From positions 1-46,537 of the forward strand of contig JAFGMQ010000035.1 of the NCBI GenBank assembly GCA_016927455.1: DNA of 46,537 nt, written 5' to 3'. Shown piece by piece: positions 34,181 to 43,927 of the stretch. The position numbers were made by a program, and so were the translations under genes. The DNA comes from Deltaproteobacteria bacterium (GTDB lineage Bacteria > Desulfobacterota > DSM-4660 > Desulfatiglandales > Desulfatiglandaceae). The notes under the pieces are model-generated. The model made no database searches, was not told where the DNA came from, and saw only the letters and a program-made list of their open reading frames with translations. The stretch's first letter is position 1. Every line of letters begins with the position of its first letter.

Positions 34181-37100
34181 ATGTTTTTAACTCGATTCGC
34201 CATATCCCGTCCCATTGTTGTCCGTTTGACATTGATTCTGATCCTTGTTTTCGGCCTTTACTGTTACAATGTAATGCCAAGATATCTGGATCCGGATCTT
34301 ACAATAGGAGAAGGGCTGATTGTCACTGTCTGTCCCGGATTTTCTCCGGAAGACATGGAAAAGCTGGTGACGAAAAAGATCGAGGACGAACTCCAGGGAA
34401 TTTCCGAGATCAGGCGTTTTGAGTCTGACTCCTTTGAAAGCACTTCCAATATACATATCTATTTCAACACCCGCCTGTCAGAATATGAAATCGACCGCGC
34501 AATGCAGGAGGTTAGAAATGCTGTTGACAGGGTTGACGATCTTCCTCCTGAGGCAAAGGTCCCCAGAGTTATTGAACTGGACATCGCACTCTTTCCGGTC
34601 TGCATGGTGGGTCTCGCCGGGAATCTGCCAATGATGCAGCTTCAGGACATTGCTGAAGAAATTTCAGACGCACTTGAAAACATCAACGGGGTTTCAGAAG
34701 TTGACATTATAGGGGAAAGGGAAAGAGAGATATGGGTGGAAGTAAACCCCAGACGCATGGCTGCCTACGGCCTGTCTATTCCGGAAATTGCCCTGTCCAT
34801 AGCCGAACGGTTAAAAAACCTTCCCGGCGGCACCGTTGAAATGGGATCAAGAGAGATCTCGATACGAATGGTCGGAGAACCGCAAACACCCTTCGAGATT
34901 GGAGATATTGTTATAAAGAGCACAGGTGGGACTGATGTCTTCCTGCGGGACATAGCTGACATTGCTCCTGCTCTTGAAAAGCCCCGAATACTAACCTTTA
35001 TTGATAATAAAAATGCCCTGGTCCTTTCGGTCAAGAGGAAGAAAAATACTAATGTAATCCAGATTGTTGATAATGTGAAAGGATTTATAAAGGATATACC
35101 GTCACAGTATCCGGGCCTTAAGACTACGCTTTATTTTGACCAGTCCCGTGAAATAAAAAAGAGGATAAATGAGCTGCAGAGCAATGCAGCCCTGGGTATC
35201 CTTGCAGTCTTTTTCATCCTCTGGATATCAATGGGCTTCAGAAATGCCGCCTTTGCCTCCGTCGGAATACCGGTTTCTTTTCTTGTAACGTTTATATTAA
35301 TGAGATGGTTCAACCTTTCAATTGACGGTGTTACACTTTTCGGTCTGATTCTTGTGCTTGGAATTCTGGTTGACGATGCCATTGTTGTCCTTGAAAATGT
35401 CTTTCGTTACATAGAAAAAGGAAAGTCTGTCATGGAAGCAACCATCGAGGGAAGCAGAGAGGTCCTTGCACCGGTCCTGGCCTCGGTAACAACAACAATG
35501 GCTGCCTTTGCTCCCATACTTTTTGTTATAGGAGGAGTAATCGGACGGTACCTTTCCATATTGCCCAAGGTTGTTATATTTGCCTTAACAGCTTCACTGT
35601 TTGAAGTCTTTTTCATGCTTCCTTCCCATATTGTGGAGCTTACGCCGAAAAATGGAGAGAAAAAGGCTGTAAATAAAAGACCTGATATCTTCCGTCCATT
35701 CAGGAAGTTCTATTTCCCTTATCTGAAGGTCATACTGAAGCACAGGTATCTGTCGGTGCTGTTTATTGTCCTTTCAACAGTTTTGGCGTTTATCCTCTAT
35801 TTTCAGACCGACTTTGTCATGTTCCCCAAAAGTGATGTCTTTCCAAGGTTCGACATATATTTTGACCTCCCGGTTGGTTCCACCCTGCAGAAGGGAGAGG
35901 AGATCCTTGCGGCGCTCTCAGATCTCATAAAGAAAAGAATCGGAGATGACCTGGAGGCACCTGTCAGTGTCGCCGGAATGAAGGAGGTTAACTATGAGCC
36001 GGTTTACGGCAGTCATTACGGAATGCTGAATGTTATTTTGAAAGCCCCTGAGAAAAGGAAACACAGTGTTGTGGATTTGATGGAATCCGTCAGAAAAGAT
36101 ACAGAGAAGCTGCTTAAATCATATGGCGCAACATCTTTTTCCCTGGAGAGGATGCTTGAGGGGCCGCCTGTAGGCGCTGATCTCGATTTGAAAATCCAGT
36201 CACCTGACTGGGAGACTTCGGCTTTGATCTCAAGGATGATTCGAACCAGACTTGCACAGCATAAGGGAATAGTGGATATCCAGGATGATTTTTCAAAGTC
36301 CAAACAATTTATGGAAATTACTGCAGATGAGGCAAAGGCAAAGAGGCTTGGAATTGACCAGAGCCATCTTGTAATGGCGGTTCAATCTGCATTCCATGGC
36401 TTTGAGGTGGCAAAATACAACCAGGGAGAAAAAGAACAGGCTGTCAAACTGAAATATCCGCCGGAGTACAGGTATGATTTTGATGACCTTGTGAACCTGC
36501 GAATTGTGGTTCCCGGACACGGTGAAATTCCGCTTAAAGAACTGGCCAGGATAAGGCTTGTCCCCGGATTTCACAGCATCTATCATTACAATGGAAAACA
36601 GACCGTCCGTTTGACTGCCAGCATTAAAGAGGTGCAGCACGATGCAGAGGGGTTCTCAGGTCTTTTTTCCGGCCTGAAAGGGGAAAAAATGACGGCAGTC
36701 AGGGCCAACGGGATAGCCATTGACTATTTCAACAGCATAAAGGATGATTTCCCAGGGGCAAGGATTATTGCCGGAGGCCTGCAGGAGGAAACCAACTCAT
36801 CCTTAAAGGAATTAGGTTATGCAGGGGCAATGGCGCTTTTTCTCATATTTTTCATCCTCGCCCTTCAGTTCAATTCATTTACACAGCCATTTATTATCAT
36901 GATAACCATTCCCTTTGTAACCCTGGGCGTTATGGTGGGACTTATTGTCAGCAAAAACCCGTTGACCTTCGTGACGCTTATCGGACTCCTGACGCTCACA
37001 GGAATAGTGGTAAATGATTCGCTTGTTCTGATTGATTTCATAAACCGGTATCGCAAACAGCATCCAAAACAGTTGTACCTTGCCATTCTCCGCGGTTGCA

Positions 37101-37387
37101 GCGTTCGAATGCGGCCAATTATCCTTACATCCATTACAACAATTTGCGGCCTTGCGCCGATGGCATTCGGGCTCGGTGGAAAATCAGTCTTCTGGGCGCC
37201 TCTGGCAACGGCAATTATGTGGGGGCTGGCATTTTCGACCCTGCTGATCCTGTCTATGGTGCCGGCCTATTATGCAATCCTCGAAGATATCGGATATCTC
37301 ATAAGACATAAGAAGAGGCGGAAGGCGGATACATTGAAGGAAATAGAAGAGGCATTTCTGCATGAAGACCTGGGAACCGGCGCATAG
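34181..37387 (+). CDS. RND efflux permease (AcrB/HAE family)
   Basis: This 1068-residue inner-membrane proton antiporter has 12 expected helices with two large periplasmic loops. TM4 carries GILVDDAIVVLENV, with the paired Asp of the proton relay intact. In TM10 the sequence is GIVVNDSLVLIDF where AcrB has a Lys (GLSAKNAIL); Asn-Asp replaces Lys-Asn, as in a subset of RND pumps. It forms an operon with the adaptor and presumably exports a drug, metal or lipid-like substrate. No specificity residue pattern for heavy metals was recognised, so HAE-type is preferred. Confidence 0.95.
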   Translation: MFLTRFAISRPIVVRLTLILILVFGLYCYNVMPRYLDPDLTIGEGLIVTVCPGFSPEDMEKLVTKKIEDELQGISEIRRFESDSFESTSNIHIYFNTRLSEYEIDRAMQEVRNAVDRVDDLPPEAKVPRVIELDIALFPVCMVGLAGNLPMMQLQDIAEEISDALENINGVSEVDIIGEREREIWVEVNPRRMAAYGLSIPEIALSIAERLKNLPGGTVEMGSREISIRMVGEPQTPFEIGDIVIKSTGGTDVFLRDIADIAPALEKPRILTFIDNKNALVLSVKRKKNTNVIQIVDNVKGFIKDIPSQYPGLKTTLYFDQSREIKKRINELQSNAALGILAVFFILWISMGFRNAAFASVGIPVSFLVTFILMRWFNLSIDGVTLFGLILVLGILVDDAIVVLENVFRYIEKGKSVMEATIEGSREVLAPVLASVTTTMAAFAPILFVIGGVIGRYLSILPKVVIFALTASLFEVFFMLPSHIVELTPKNGEKKAVNKRPDIFRPFRKFYFPYLKVILKHRYLSVLFIVLSTVLAFILYFQTDFVMFPKSDVFPRFDIYFDLPVGSTLQKGEEILAALSDLIKKRIGDDLEAPVSVAGMKEVNYEPVYGSHYGMLNVILKAPEKRKHSVVDLMESVRKDTEKLLKSYGATSFSLERMLEGPPVGADLDLKIQSPDWETSALISRMIRTRLAQHKGIVDIQDDFSKSKQFMEITADEAKAKRLGIDQSHLVMAVQSAFHGFEVAKYNQGEKEQAVKLKYPPEYRYDFDDLVNLRIVVPGHGEIPLKELARIRLVPGFHSIYHYNGKQTVRLTASIKEVQHDAEGFSGLFSGLKGEKMTAVRANGIAIDYFNSIKDDFPGARIIAGGLQEETNSSLKELGYAGAMALFLIFFILALQFNSFTQPFIIMITIPFVTLGVMVGLIVSKNPLTFVTLIGLLTLTGIVVNDSLVLIDFINRYRKQHPKQLYLAILRGCSVRMRPIILTSITTICGLAPMAFGLGGKSVFWAPLATAIMWGLAFSTLLILSMVPAYYAILEDIGYLIRHKKRRKADTLKEIEEAFLHEDLGTGA

Positions 37388-37445
37388 ACTGAATACTTTA
37401 TGCTTATTAATTCCCGGATTCCTGATGTTTCACCTGCATTATTCT

Positions 37446-38018
37446 TTATTCTTCAAAGGCCTGGACCTGATATGTTGAAACTTCGATGTCTCCATTCATC
37501 CATGCATCACCCTTAAGACCCGCCTTAAGACAAAGGTGAGTCAAAAAATCCTCTTTTCCAGGCAGTTGCTCCCAGACCTGAGGCAGAAAGGTCGCCTGGT
37601 GAAAACCCTTTCCAAGGATAACGCCGTCGATGCCCGGGCGCAGCTTTGCCAGAAGGTCATTTGCATCAGAATACGAAAGAGGTTCGGGATCGGTCAGGAT
37701 GCTGATCTCAATCTTTACCCGTTCCCAATCCTTTTTTGACATGGCAGGAAAACGGGGATCCCTGAATGCGGCATTAATAGCGTTGACCCTGATACCGTCA
37801 ATCAATGATTCCTGTGGGATAATATGACCTATGCATCCCCTCAGGCTGCCGTCAATTGTAAGGGTGGCAAAAGTCCCTCGTCTTTCTCTGAAAACGGACG
37901 GCAGGTCATCCGGTTGTTCCTGTGCTTTTCGGCCGAAAAGTTCCTGCTCAATCGTTTTTCGTGCCACTGACAGGAGATATTTTCCCTGTTCTTCACTCAA
38001 ATCCTTTTTTCCCTCCAT
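37446..38018 (-). CDS. AMMECR1-domain protein (AmmeMemoRadiSam system protein A)
   Basis: This is an AMMECR1-fold protein with the invariant LRGCIGH segment, ALNA-type helix (NAINAAFRDPRFP) and a GVILG-K-G strand. Its biochemical function is unknown; in many prokaryotes it is encoded with a Memo-like protein and a radical SAM enzyme, neither of which is in the window. I choose ATG 38018 (190 residues), which has AAAGGAG five bases upstream; earlier ATG 38033 and GTG 38048 lack one. It is convergent with the RND permease. Confidence 0.88.
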   Translation of the reverse strand: MEGKKDLSEEQGKYLLSVARKTIEQELFGRKAQEQPDDLPSVFRERRGTFATLTIDGSLRGCIGHIIPQESLIDGIRVNAINAAFRDPRFPAMSKKDWERVKIEISILTDPEPLSYSDANDLLAKLRPGIDGVILGKGFHQATFLPQVWEQLPGKEDFLTHLCLKAGLKGDAWMNGDIEVSTYQVQAFEE

Positions 38019-38336
38019 TCCGGCTCCTTTCATCTTGAGGTGGTTCACTACAATAAAGCCTTATTCTTCAAAGACTGAATTTTCTATAATGCCTTTAGTC
38101 ATATATCAAGATGATAGACAAAAACAAGGCACTGTCAAGACCTATTCTCGGCCTGCCTGACCTGAACTCCTGGATTGATGAAAACAATCCACTGTTGATA
38201 CAGGAAGGGCCATTAAATTCATATTCACATTTAATAGATCAGGGCAGCAATTTCAGCTTGACGTGATGACTGTAATAATGAAAAAGGATGTGAGAGCAAT
38301 TAATGGGCGACAACTAAAGACAATAAAGGAGTCATT

Positions 38337-38978
38337 ATGGAAACTCTGAAAGAAAAAAGAGATCGTGTGATGCTTATTTATGAAGTACTGGACCCACTTT
38401 ATACCCTCGACAGGACTGCACTGAAATACAGAACTCCTTTTGAACTCCTTATCTCGACGATTTTGTCGGCACAGTGTACTGACAGGCAGGTTAACAAAGT
38501 AACTGCGGTCCTTTTTGAGAAATACAAAGGCCCCGAGGATTTCGTGAATGCTCCTGTTGAATCTCTGGAAGAGGATATCCGGCCTACCGGATTTTTCAAG
38601 AACAAGGCTAAATCCATAAAGGGTTGCTGCAAAGGGCTTCTGGAGCTTTATTCAGGCGAGGTTCCAGCCACCATGGAGGAATTGCTCAAATTGCCGGGCG
38701 TTGGGAGGAAGACAGCAAACTGTGTCCTTGGCGCTGCCTTTGATATTCCGGGTGTGGTTGTAGATACTCACGTAAAGAGGCTTGCGCAGAGGCTTGGCCT
38801 GACAGAAAATATTAACCCGGACAAGATAGAGAAGGATATTGAGGATCTGCTGCCTGAAGGAAAATGGCGCCGCTTTTCCGACCTTATGATATATCACGGC
38901 AGGGCAGTCTGTACGGCAAGGAGGCCTGATCATGATCGATGCGCAATCATCGGACTTTGCCCTTATAATTACGTCTGA
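38337..38978 (+). CDS. nth: Endonuclease III with altered Fe-S ligand motif
   Basis: Nth is a DNA glycosylase/AP lyase for oxidised pyrimidines. The helix-hairpin-helix reads LPGVGRKTANCVL with catalytic Lys125, and Asp143 lies in VVDTHVKRLA; both catalytic residues are intact. The C-terminal cluster motif is normally C-x6-C-x2-C-x5-C. Here it reads C192-x6-H199-x2-C202-x5-C208, so the second cysteine is histidine. A 3Cys:1His cluster or a weakened cluster is possible. The 213-residue length is normal. AAGGAG lies before the ATG. It is convergent with xth, another base-excision gene. Confidence 0.95.
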   Translation: METLKEKRDRVMLIYEVLDPLYTLDRTALKYRTPFELLISTILSAQCTDRQVNKVTAVLFEKYKGPEDFVNAPVESLEEDIRPTGFFKNKAKSIKGCCKGLLELYSGEVPATMEELLKLPGVGRKTANCVLGAAFDIPGVVVDTHVKRLAQRLGLTENINPDKIEKDIEDLLPEGKWRRFSDLMIYHGRAVCTARRPDHDRCAIIGLCPYNYV

Positions 38979-38999
38979 TGGACTTTTAGAAAAATCCTC

Positions 39000-39785
39000 C
39001 TAAAACACAATGTCCTGGAATTCGGCCACAACAAAGGTGTGATCAGAGGGCCTTTCAAGCATCCTTGGCTTTATGTCAATCCATGTATTACTGGATTTTT
39101 CAGCGAGAGGCGCTGTAGTTAAGACGTAGTCAATTCTCCAGCCCATTCCGCGTTTCACGGCATTAGGTATCCTGTAGTCCCAGAAAGTAAAACAGGCTCC
39201 ATCCGGCTGATGCTTCCTGAAGATATCAATAAAACCCCATTTAAAAAACTCCTGCATAACTGCCTGTTCGTCAGGGTGAAATCCTACCTGCCCTTTATGC
39301 CTTTCGGGGGCATAGACGTCTATTGGCTGCAGGGCAACATTAAAATCACCGGCAAGCAGAATAAAATCATCAGGGTCATAATTCGCGGTGATATGCCTAA
39401 GCAGATCCCTGAGCCAGCGAAGTTTATATTCAAACTTCTCACTTCCAACCTCAAACCCTTGAGGAGCATAAGCATTGATTAAAGTGATATCTCCTGTAAC
39501 AGCACTTATAAAGCGGCTCTGTTCATCAATGCCATCATAGAGATTCAGGCAGATGTCATTTAGAGGGTTCTTGCTTATTATGGCTACGCCGTTATAGGAT
39601 TTCTGTCCTGTAAATACGGCATGATAACCGGCTTCTGAAAAGGGATCGGATGGAAAATCCCTGTCCTGTACCTTGGTCTCCTGAAGAAAGAGAACATCAG
39701 GACGCTCATTATCCATCCATTCAAGAATAACTGGCAGCCTTGTACGCACTGAGTTGGCATTGAATGTTGCAAATTTGAATGTCAT
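39000..39785 (-). CDS. xth: Exodeoxyribonuclease III
   Basis: This 261-residue AP endonuclease/3' exonuclease of base-excision repair has N-terminal FATFNANSVRTRL (metal-coordinating Asn), LFLQETKV (catalytic Glu), YAPQG, LLAGDFNVAL (Asp and Asn) and the final SDHTFVVAEF (Asp-His). All expected EEP-nuclease motifs are intact. ATG 39785 lies 12 bp after the metG stop on the same strand, so it may be read from the holB-ricT-metG transcript. It is convergent with nth. Confidence 0.95.
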   Translation of the reverse strand: MTFKFATFNANSVRTRLPVILEWMDNERPDVLFLQETKVQDRDFPSDPFSEAGYHAVFTGQKSYNGVAIISKNPLNDICLNLYDGIDEQSRFISAVTGDITLINAYAPQGFEVGSEKFEYKLRWLRDLLRHITANYDPDDFILLAGDFNVALQPIDVYAPERHKGQVGFHPDEQAVMQEFFKWGFIDIFRKHQPDGACFTFWDYRIPNAVKRGMGWRIDYVLTTAPLAEKSSNTWIDIKPRMLERPSDHTFVVAEFQDIVF

Positions 39786-39797
39786 TCAGAATGATAC

Positions 39798-41690
39798 CTA
39801 TTGTACTTTACTGCCCGGAGATGTCTCTGCATCCGGCGACAGGAGGTGTATTCCTGAATTGTCTTCAGCGGCGAGCACCATCCCTCTTGATTCAACGCCC
39901 ATCAATTTGACCGGATCAAGATTTGCAACTATAATAACCTGCCTTCCTGGGAGATCCTCAGGTGAGTAACTCCCAGCAATGCCGGCGACTATTGTTCTTG
40001 GTTCGCCGATATCCACTTCAAGCTTGAGGAGTTTTTTAGACTTGGGAATTGTTTCAGCCTTTTTTATTGTACCGACTCTCAGATCCAGTTTCTGAAACAA
40101 ATCAAAGGAAATAGGATTCAATTTCTGCATGGTTTCCTGTTCCATCTGTTCTTCCTTTCTTTTGATGTTTATTCGGGGAAATAATGAAGGTGCCTTGATC
40201 AGGGGCCTGACTGGCCTCTCCTTGCCCCATGTCCTTATATTGTCGAGCTGTATATCCCTGCCTTTTGCTCCAAGACCCGACTGCATCTGAATTTTTTCAG
40301 CAGATTCCGGCATAAAAGGCCAGACAAGGACAGAAATAATTTTGATTGTTTCCATGATATGGAATATGACCGTGGAAAGCCGGCCGGGGTCAGTTTTCGC
40401 AAGCACCCAGGGAGCCATGGTGTCAATGTATTTATTAACCTTGCCGATCACCTCCCATATTGCTATCAGGGCCTTGTGAAAGTGCAGTTCTTTCATTAAT
40501 CCCTCATAGACATCAATCAATTCGATGGCATTAATTCTAAGTTCCTCATCTTCAGCACAGGATATCCCCGGTTCAGGCATTTCTCCTTTGAAATATTTAT
40601 GAACCATTGTGACGCTTCTGCTTACCAGATTTCCAAGATCATTCGCAAGGTCAGCATTTATCCTGCCCACAAAGGCCTCTTCGCTGAACTCTGAATCAAG
40701 TCCAAAGGTCATTTCACGCAACAGAAAATACCTGAAGGCATCCAGCCCATAGACATCCACAAGATCCAGGGGGCTCACGACATTGCCGAGACTCTTGGAC
40801 ATTTTGCCGGCATTCATGTTCCAGTACCCATGTACATTAAGATGCTGAAAAGGTTCAATGCCGGCTGATTTGAGCATGCAGGGCCAGTATATGCCGTGGG
40901 GTTTAAGTATATCCTTGGCGATCATATGCTGGGAATAAGGCCAGAACTGAATGAAATTTTCGCCATCAGGGTACCCCAGACCGGAGACATAATTAATAAG
41001 TGCATCGAACCAGACATAGGTGACGAATTTGTCGTCGAAGGGGAGGGTAATTCCCCACTCGAGACGGGATTTTGGCCGGGATATACAAAGGTCTTCCAAA
41101 GGGTCTTTTAAGAATGAAAGCACCTCGTTTCTGTACCTTTCAGGCCTGATGAAATCAGGATTCCGATGAATATGGTCTATAAGCCAGTCCTGATATTTGC
41201 TCATCTTGAAGAAATAGTTTGCTTCCTTTATCTTTTCAGGCTCTGTCTGATGATCGGGGCATTTCCCGTTTACGAGTTCCTTTTCAGTATAAAAGCGTTC
41301 GCATCCAAAACAGTAAAGGCCTTCATACTCACTGAAATAGATATCACCCTTTTCCTTCACACTGTTCAGTATTAATCTGACAGTTTCTATATGTTTAGTG
41401 TCCGTAGTCCGGATGAAACCGCTATTTGTGATATTCAGCCTCGGCCAGAGAAGCCTGAAGATCGAGCTGATCCTGTCCACATATTCTTTCGGGGACTGCC
41501 CGGCTTCTTTGGCAGCAGAAACAATCTTGTCTCCATGTTCATCCGTTCCTGTAAGAAAAAATGTCCTTGTTCCGGTGAGCATGTAAAAACGGTTCAACAC
41601 ATCAGCCACTATAGTCGTATAGGCATGGCCTATGTGTGGCTCTGCATTGACATAATATATAGGTGTAGTTACGTAAAATTTACTGTTCAA
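39798..41690 (-). CDS. metG: Methionyl-tRNA synthetase with C-terminal tRNA-binding domain
   Basis: MetG charges tRNA-Met. The class I HIGH motif is HIGH at 19-22 and KMSKS is KMSKSLG. A zinc knuckle reads CFGC...CPDH, a C-x2-C/C-x2-H type seen in other MetRS. The last 110 residues (LDLRVGTIKKAE to AEDN) form the EMAP/Trbp111-like tRNA-binding dimerisation domain. The 630-residue length is normal for the fused form. The start is TTG 41690, overlapping the ricT stop by four bases (TTGA); the family sequence FYVTTPIYYVNAEPH requires this early start. Confidence 0.96.
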   Translation of the reverse strand: MNSKFYVTTPIYYVNAEPHIGHAYTTIVADVLNRFYMLTGTRTFFLTGTDEHGDKIVSAAKEAGQSPKEYVDRISSIFRLLWPRLNITNSGFIRTTDTKHIETVRLILNSVKEKGDIYFSEYEGLYCFGCERFYTEKELVNGKCPDHQTEPEKIKEANYFFKMSKYQDWLIDHIHRNPDFIRPERYRNEVLSFLKDPLEDLCISRPKSRLEWGITLPFDDKFVTYVWFDALINYVSGLGYPDGENFIQFWPYSQHMIAKDILKPHGIYWPCMLKSAGIEPFQHLNVHGYWNMNAGKMSKSLGNVVSPLDLVDVYGLDAFRYFLLREMTFGLDSEFSEEAFVGRINADLANDLGNLVSRSVTMVHKYFKGEMPEPGISCAEDEELRINAIELIDVYEGLMKELHFHKALIAIWEVIGKVNKYIDTMAPWVLAKTDPGRLSTVIFHIMETIKIISVLVWPFMPESAEKIQMQSGLGAKGRDIQLDNIRTWGKERPVRPLIKAPSLFPRINIKRKEEQMEQETMQKLNPISFDLFQKLDLRVGTIKKAETIPKSKKLLKLEVDIGEPRTIVAGIAGSYSPEDLPGRQVIIVANLDPVKLMGVESRGMVLAAEDNSGIHLLSPDAETSPGSKVQ

Positions 41691-42532
41691 TTTTCCGACT
41701 GGTTACTCCTTTTCGTTTTTTTTCTAAAAAAGCCTTCATGGATAAGATCCTGAACAGGCACATCAATTTCATTACCTGATTCAAGCATAACTGTCACTGA
41801 TTCATTCAGGATATTCTGGCGGGTAACCTTGCCTTCACCTTCCTTTGTTGTCACCTTTTTTCCTATCCTGGGGAGATTTTTCTTTATTGCCTCATAATTT
41901 TCATACTCAAAATTCAGACAGCACATGAGGCGACCGCACATGCCTGAGATTTTGGCCGGATTAAGAGAGATATTCTGTTCTTTAGCCATCTTTATGGTCA
42001 CCGGGGCAAAGTCGTTTAGAAAAGAGGCACAGCACAAAGGCCGACCGCAAATTCCCAGGCCTTCAACCATTTTTGCCTGGTGCCTGACCCCTATCTGTCT
42101 CATCTCTATTCTCGTCCGAAACCTGGCCCCCATTTCTTTCACAATTTCTCTGAAGTCAACTCTTCCATCCGCTGTAAAATACACAATAATCTTACTCCCG
42201 TCGAAACGTCTTTCAACGGATACAGGGAACATTGAAATGGCCTTTTTTTCAATCAGTTCACAACAGAACCTGTAGACGTTTTCTTCAGTGGCAATGTTTT
42301 TTTCGTGCCTTTCAATCTCTTCTTTAGTTGCCATATGAGAGATTTTCCGGATTTGCCGTTTGGAGTGTTCAAGTTCAGCTCCTGATCTTGCACTAGTGCA
42401 TACACAGGCAATTTCCGGACCCTCTTCGGTAAAAATGATGACCCTGTCTCCTTTTTTGAGCACAAAATGCCCGGAGTCAATATCGTATACCTTTCCTTTA
42501 TCCCTGATCCTGACACCAAAAATCTTATTCAT
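41687..42532 (-). CDS. ricT: PSP1-domain protein, RicT/YaaT family
   Basis: This 281-residue protein has the PSP1 C-terminal domain with conserved cysteines GICGRPLCCASF and GMCGRLMCCLNF, which bind Fe-S cluster(s) in the Bacillus Ric complex. In Bacillus subtilis RicT (YaaT) with RicA and RicF supports mRNA processing and developmental phosphorelays. In Desulfobacterota its role is not established. The holB-ricT-metG order echoes the Firmicutes holB-yaaT neighbourhood. ATG 42532; its stop overlaps the metG start, so translation is coupled. Confidence 0.92.
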   Translation of the reverse strand: MNKIFGVRIRDKGKVYDIDSGHFVLKKGDRVIIFTEEGPEIACVCTSARSGAELEHSKRQIRKISHMATKEEIERHEKNIATEENVYRFCCELIEKKAISMFPVSVERRFDGSKIIVYFTADGRVDFREIVKEMGARFRTRIEMRQIGVRHQAKMVEGLGICGRPLCCASFLNDFAPVTIKMAKEQNISLNPAKISGMCGRLMCCLNFEYENYEAIKKNLPRIGKKVTTKEGEGKVTRQNILNESVTVMLESGNEIDVPVQDLIHEGFFRKKTKRSNQSEN

Positions 42533-42580
42533 ATTTATCCCAGACTAAATTAAATTTGAACCTGTCCTTAGCAAGTCCTT

Positions 42581-43627
42581 TCAAGATGTTGTTTGTATTT
42601 TGTCCAGTGCGAGATTCCTCAGGCAGATAACAGTGTACTCCATCACAATTTTAGAATTCCGCATTCTTATTATATCCGTTTGAGCCTGATCTATCTTCAT
42701 CATGGCCTTAATAAGGTTTGTCATCTTATAATTTTTTGAAGTATTTTTCAAATCATACTGAAAATCAGGGTTTATAAGCAAATCTGTGCGGCAGTCGTCT
42801 TTAACAAGCAGAAGATCCCTGTACCAGTTCTGCCAGACGCCCAGGATATCCAAGACCCCGGTCTCCTCGCCATCTGATGAATTTTTCGCTGATTTTGCTT
42901 TTCCAGTTGCATATTCAAGAGCCATTTCAAAGGCTTCGTCTCCTGACATTGCAGGAAGGTTAATGAGACTTAATAACCATTTCTGCCGTTTATCAAGGAA
43001 ATCATTTTCGCTCATTTTAATAGCAAGGCCAAGACTGCCACCGGAAGTCTTGGCCAGAATCATTGCTGTTTCCTCATTCAACCCTCTTTCTTTAACAAGC
43101 CAGGCAGTTATTTCCTGAACTGGCAGGGGCTGAAAGTTGATTCTCTGGCAACGTGACACTATGGTCGGCAATAGATTTAAAGATTCTGAAGCCTTGAGGA
43201 TGAAAATTGTTCCGGAAGGGGGTTCTTCCAGGGTTTTTAAAAAGGAGTTGGCCGCCTCGGATGTCATTGCCTCGGACTGATGAAGGACACACACTCTGTA
43301 TTTACCGGCCACCGGTGCGAAGCTGAGTTGTCGATTCAGTTCCCGTATCTGATCTATTTTGATGTTTTGACCGTCAGGCAGCAGAGAGATAAAATCGGGA
43401 AAATTTCCTCCTTTCATCTGTCGGCATGGCCTGCATTCCCCGCATGCATCGGAATTTACAGGCGAAAGGCAATTAAGGGCCATTGAAAGCGCCATTGCAG
43501 TCGATGTCTTTCCTATTCCATAAATCCCTGAAAAGATATAGGCATGAGGGGTTTTATCCCTTGCCAGGACCTTTTTTAAAAAACCTTTTGCCTTTTCCTG
43601 ACCGATTATTTGGGAAAATGTAAGCAA
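42581..43627 (-). CDS. holB: DNA polymerase III delta' subunit
   Basis: HolB is the delta' clamp-loader subunit. The 348-residue AAA+ protein has a P-loop-like GIYGIGKTSTAM, a zinc finger (CLSPVNSDACGECRPCRQM), the LLPDGQNIKIDQIRE segment, LHQSEAMTSEAANSFLKTLEEPP (Walker B and sensor region) and SRCQRINFQPL. The start is TTG 43627 with GAGG six bases upstream. It is first in the holB-ricT-metG run. tmk, often upstream of holB, is not present. Confidence 0.93.
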   Translation of the reverse strand: MLTFSQIIGQEKAKGFLKKVLARDKTPHAYIFSGIYGIGKTSTAMALSMALNCLSPVNSDACGECRPCRQMKGGNFPDFISLLPDGQNIKIDQIRELNRQLSFAPVAGKYRVCVLHQSEAMTSEAANSFLKTLEEPPSGTIFILKASESLNLLPTIVSRCQRINFQPLPVQEITAWLVKERGLNEETAMILAKTSGGSLGLAIKMSENDFLDKRQKWLLSLINLPAMSGDEAFEMALEYATGKAKSAKNSSDGEETGVLDILGVWQNWYRDLLLVKDDCRTDLLINPDFQYDLKNTSKNYKMTNLIKAMMKIDQAQTDIIRMRNSKIVMEYTVICLRNLALDKIQTTS

Positions 43628-43927
43628 GAACCGCCTCTCTGTTAAAGCCTGTAATATCCATACATCAATTATAGTTGATGTCTTATTTCATCTTGTGATA
43701 GATGTTTATGTCAATAAAAAATTTTGAGAAAGGAGAATTTATAGCATACATGATGCCTGGCAGGAATAATTAAATATTTAAAAATCTTCAAGTCTTATTT
43801 CCGGCCTGGAAAAATAGCGCAGACTCAAAAATGATATTGCCCTCTAACAACCTTCATGGTATTTTAAAAAAGTGGAATATTTTAATACAAATTGTTTTTA
43901 TAGAAACTTAATCAGGATGAATGGCAG
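43628..43927. other. holB/marR divergent intergenic region
   Basis: This 300-bp region is AT-rich and holds the 20-bp dyad at 43662-43681 and a palindromic TTAAATATTTAA near 43770. I see no gene. No full consensus promoter was convincing for either gene. Confidence 0.5.
43662..43681. promoter_or_regulatory. 20-bp dyad near the holB start
   Basis: ACATCAA, 6-bp TTATAG spacer, TTGATGT. A minus-strand TATAAT (43673-43668) lies inside, so a bound protein could block holB transcription. The half-sites share TTGAT/ATCAA with the palindrome at 44574-44590, suggesting the adjacent MarR protein as a candidate binder. Confidence 0.35.
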
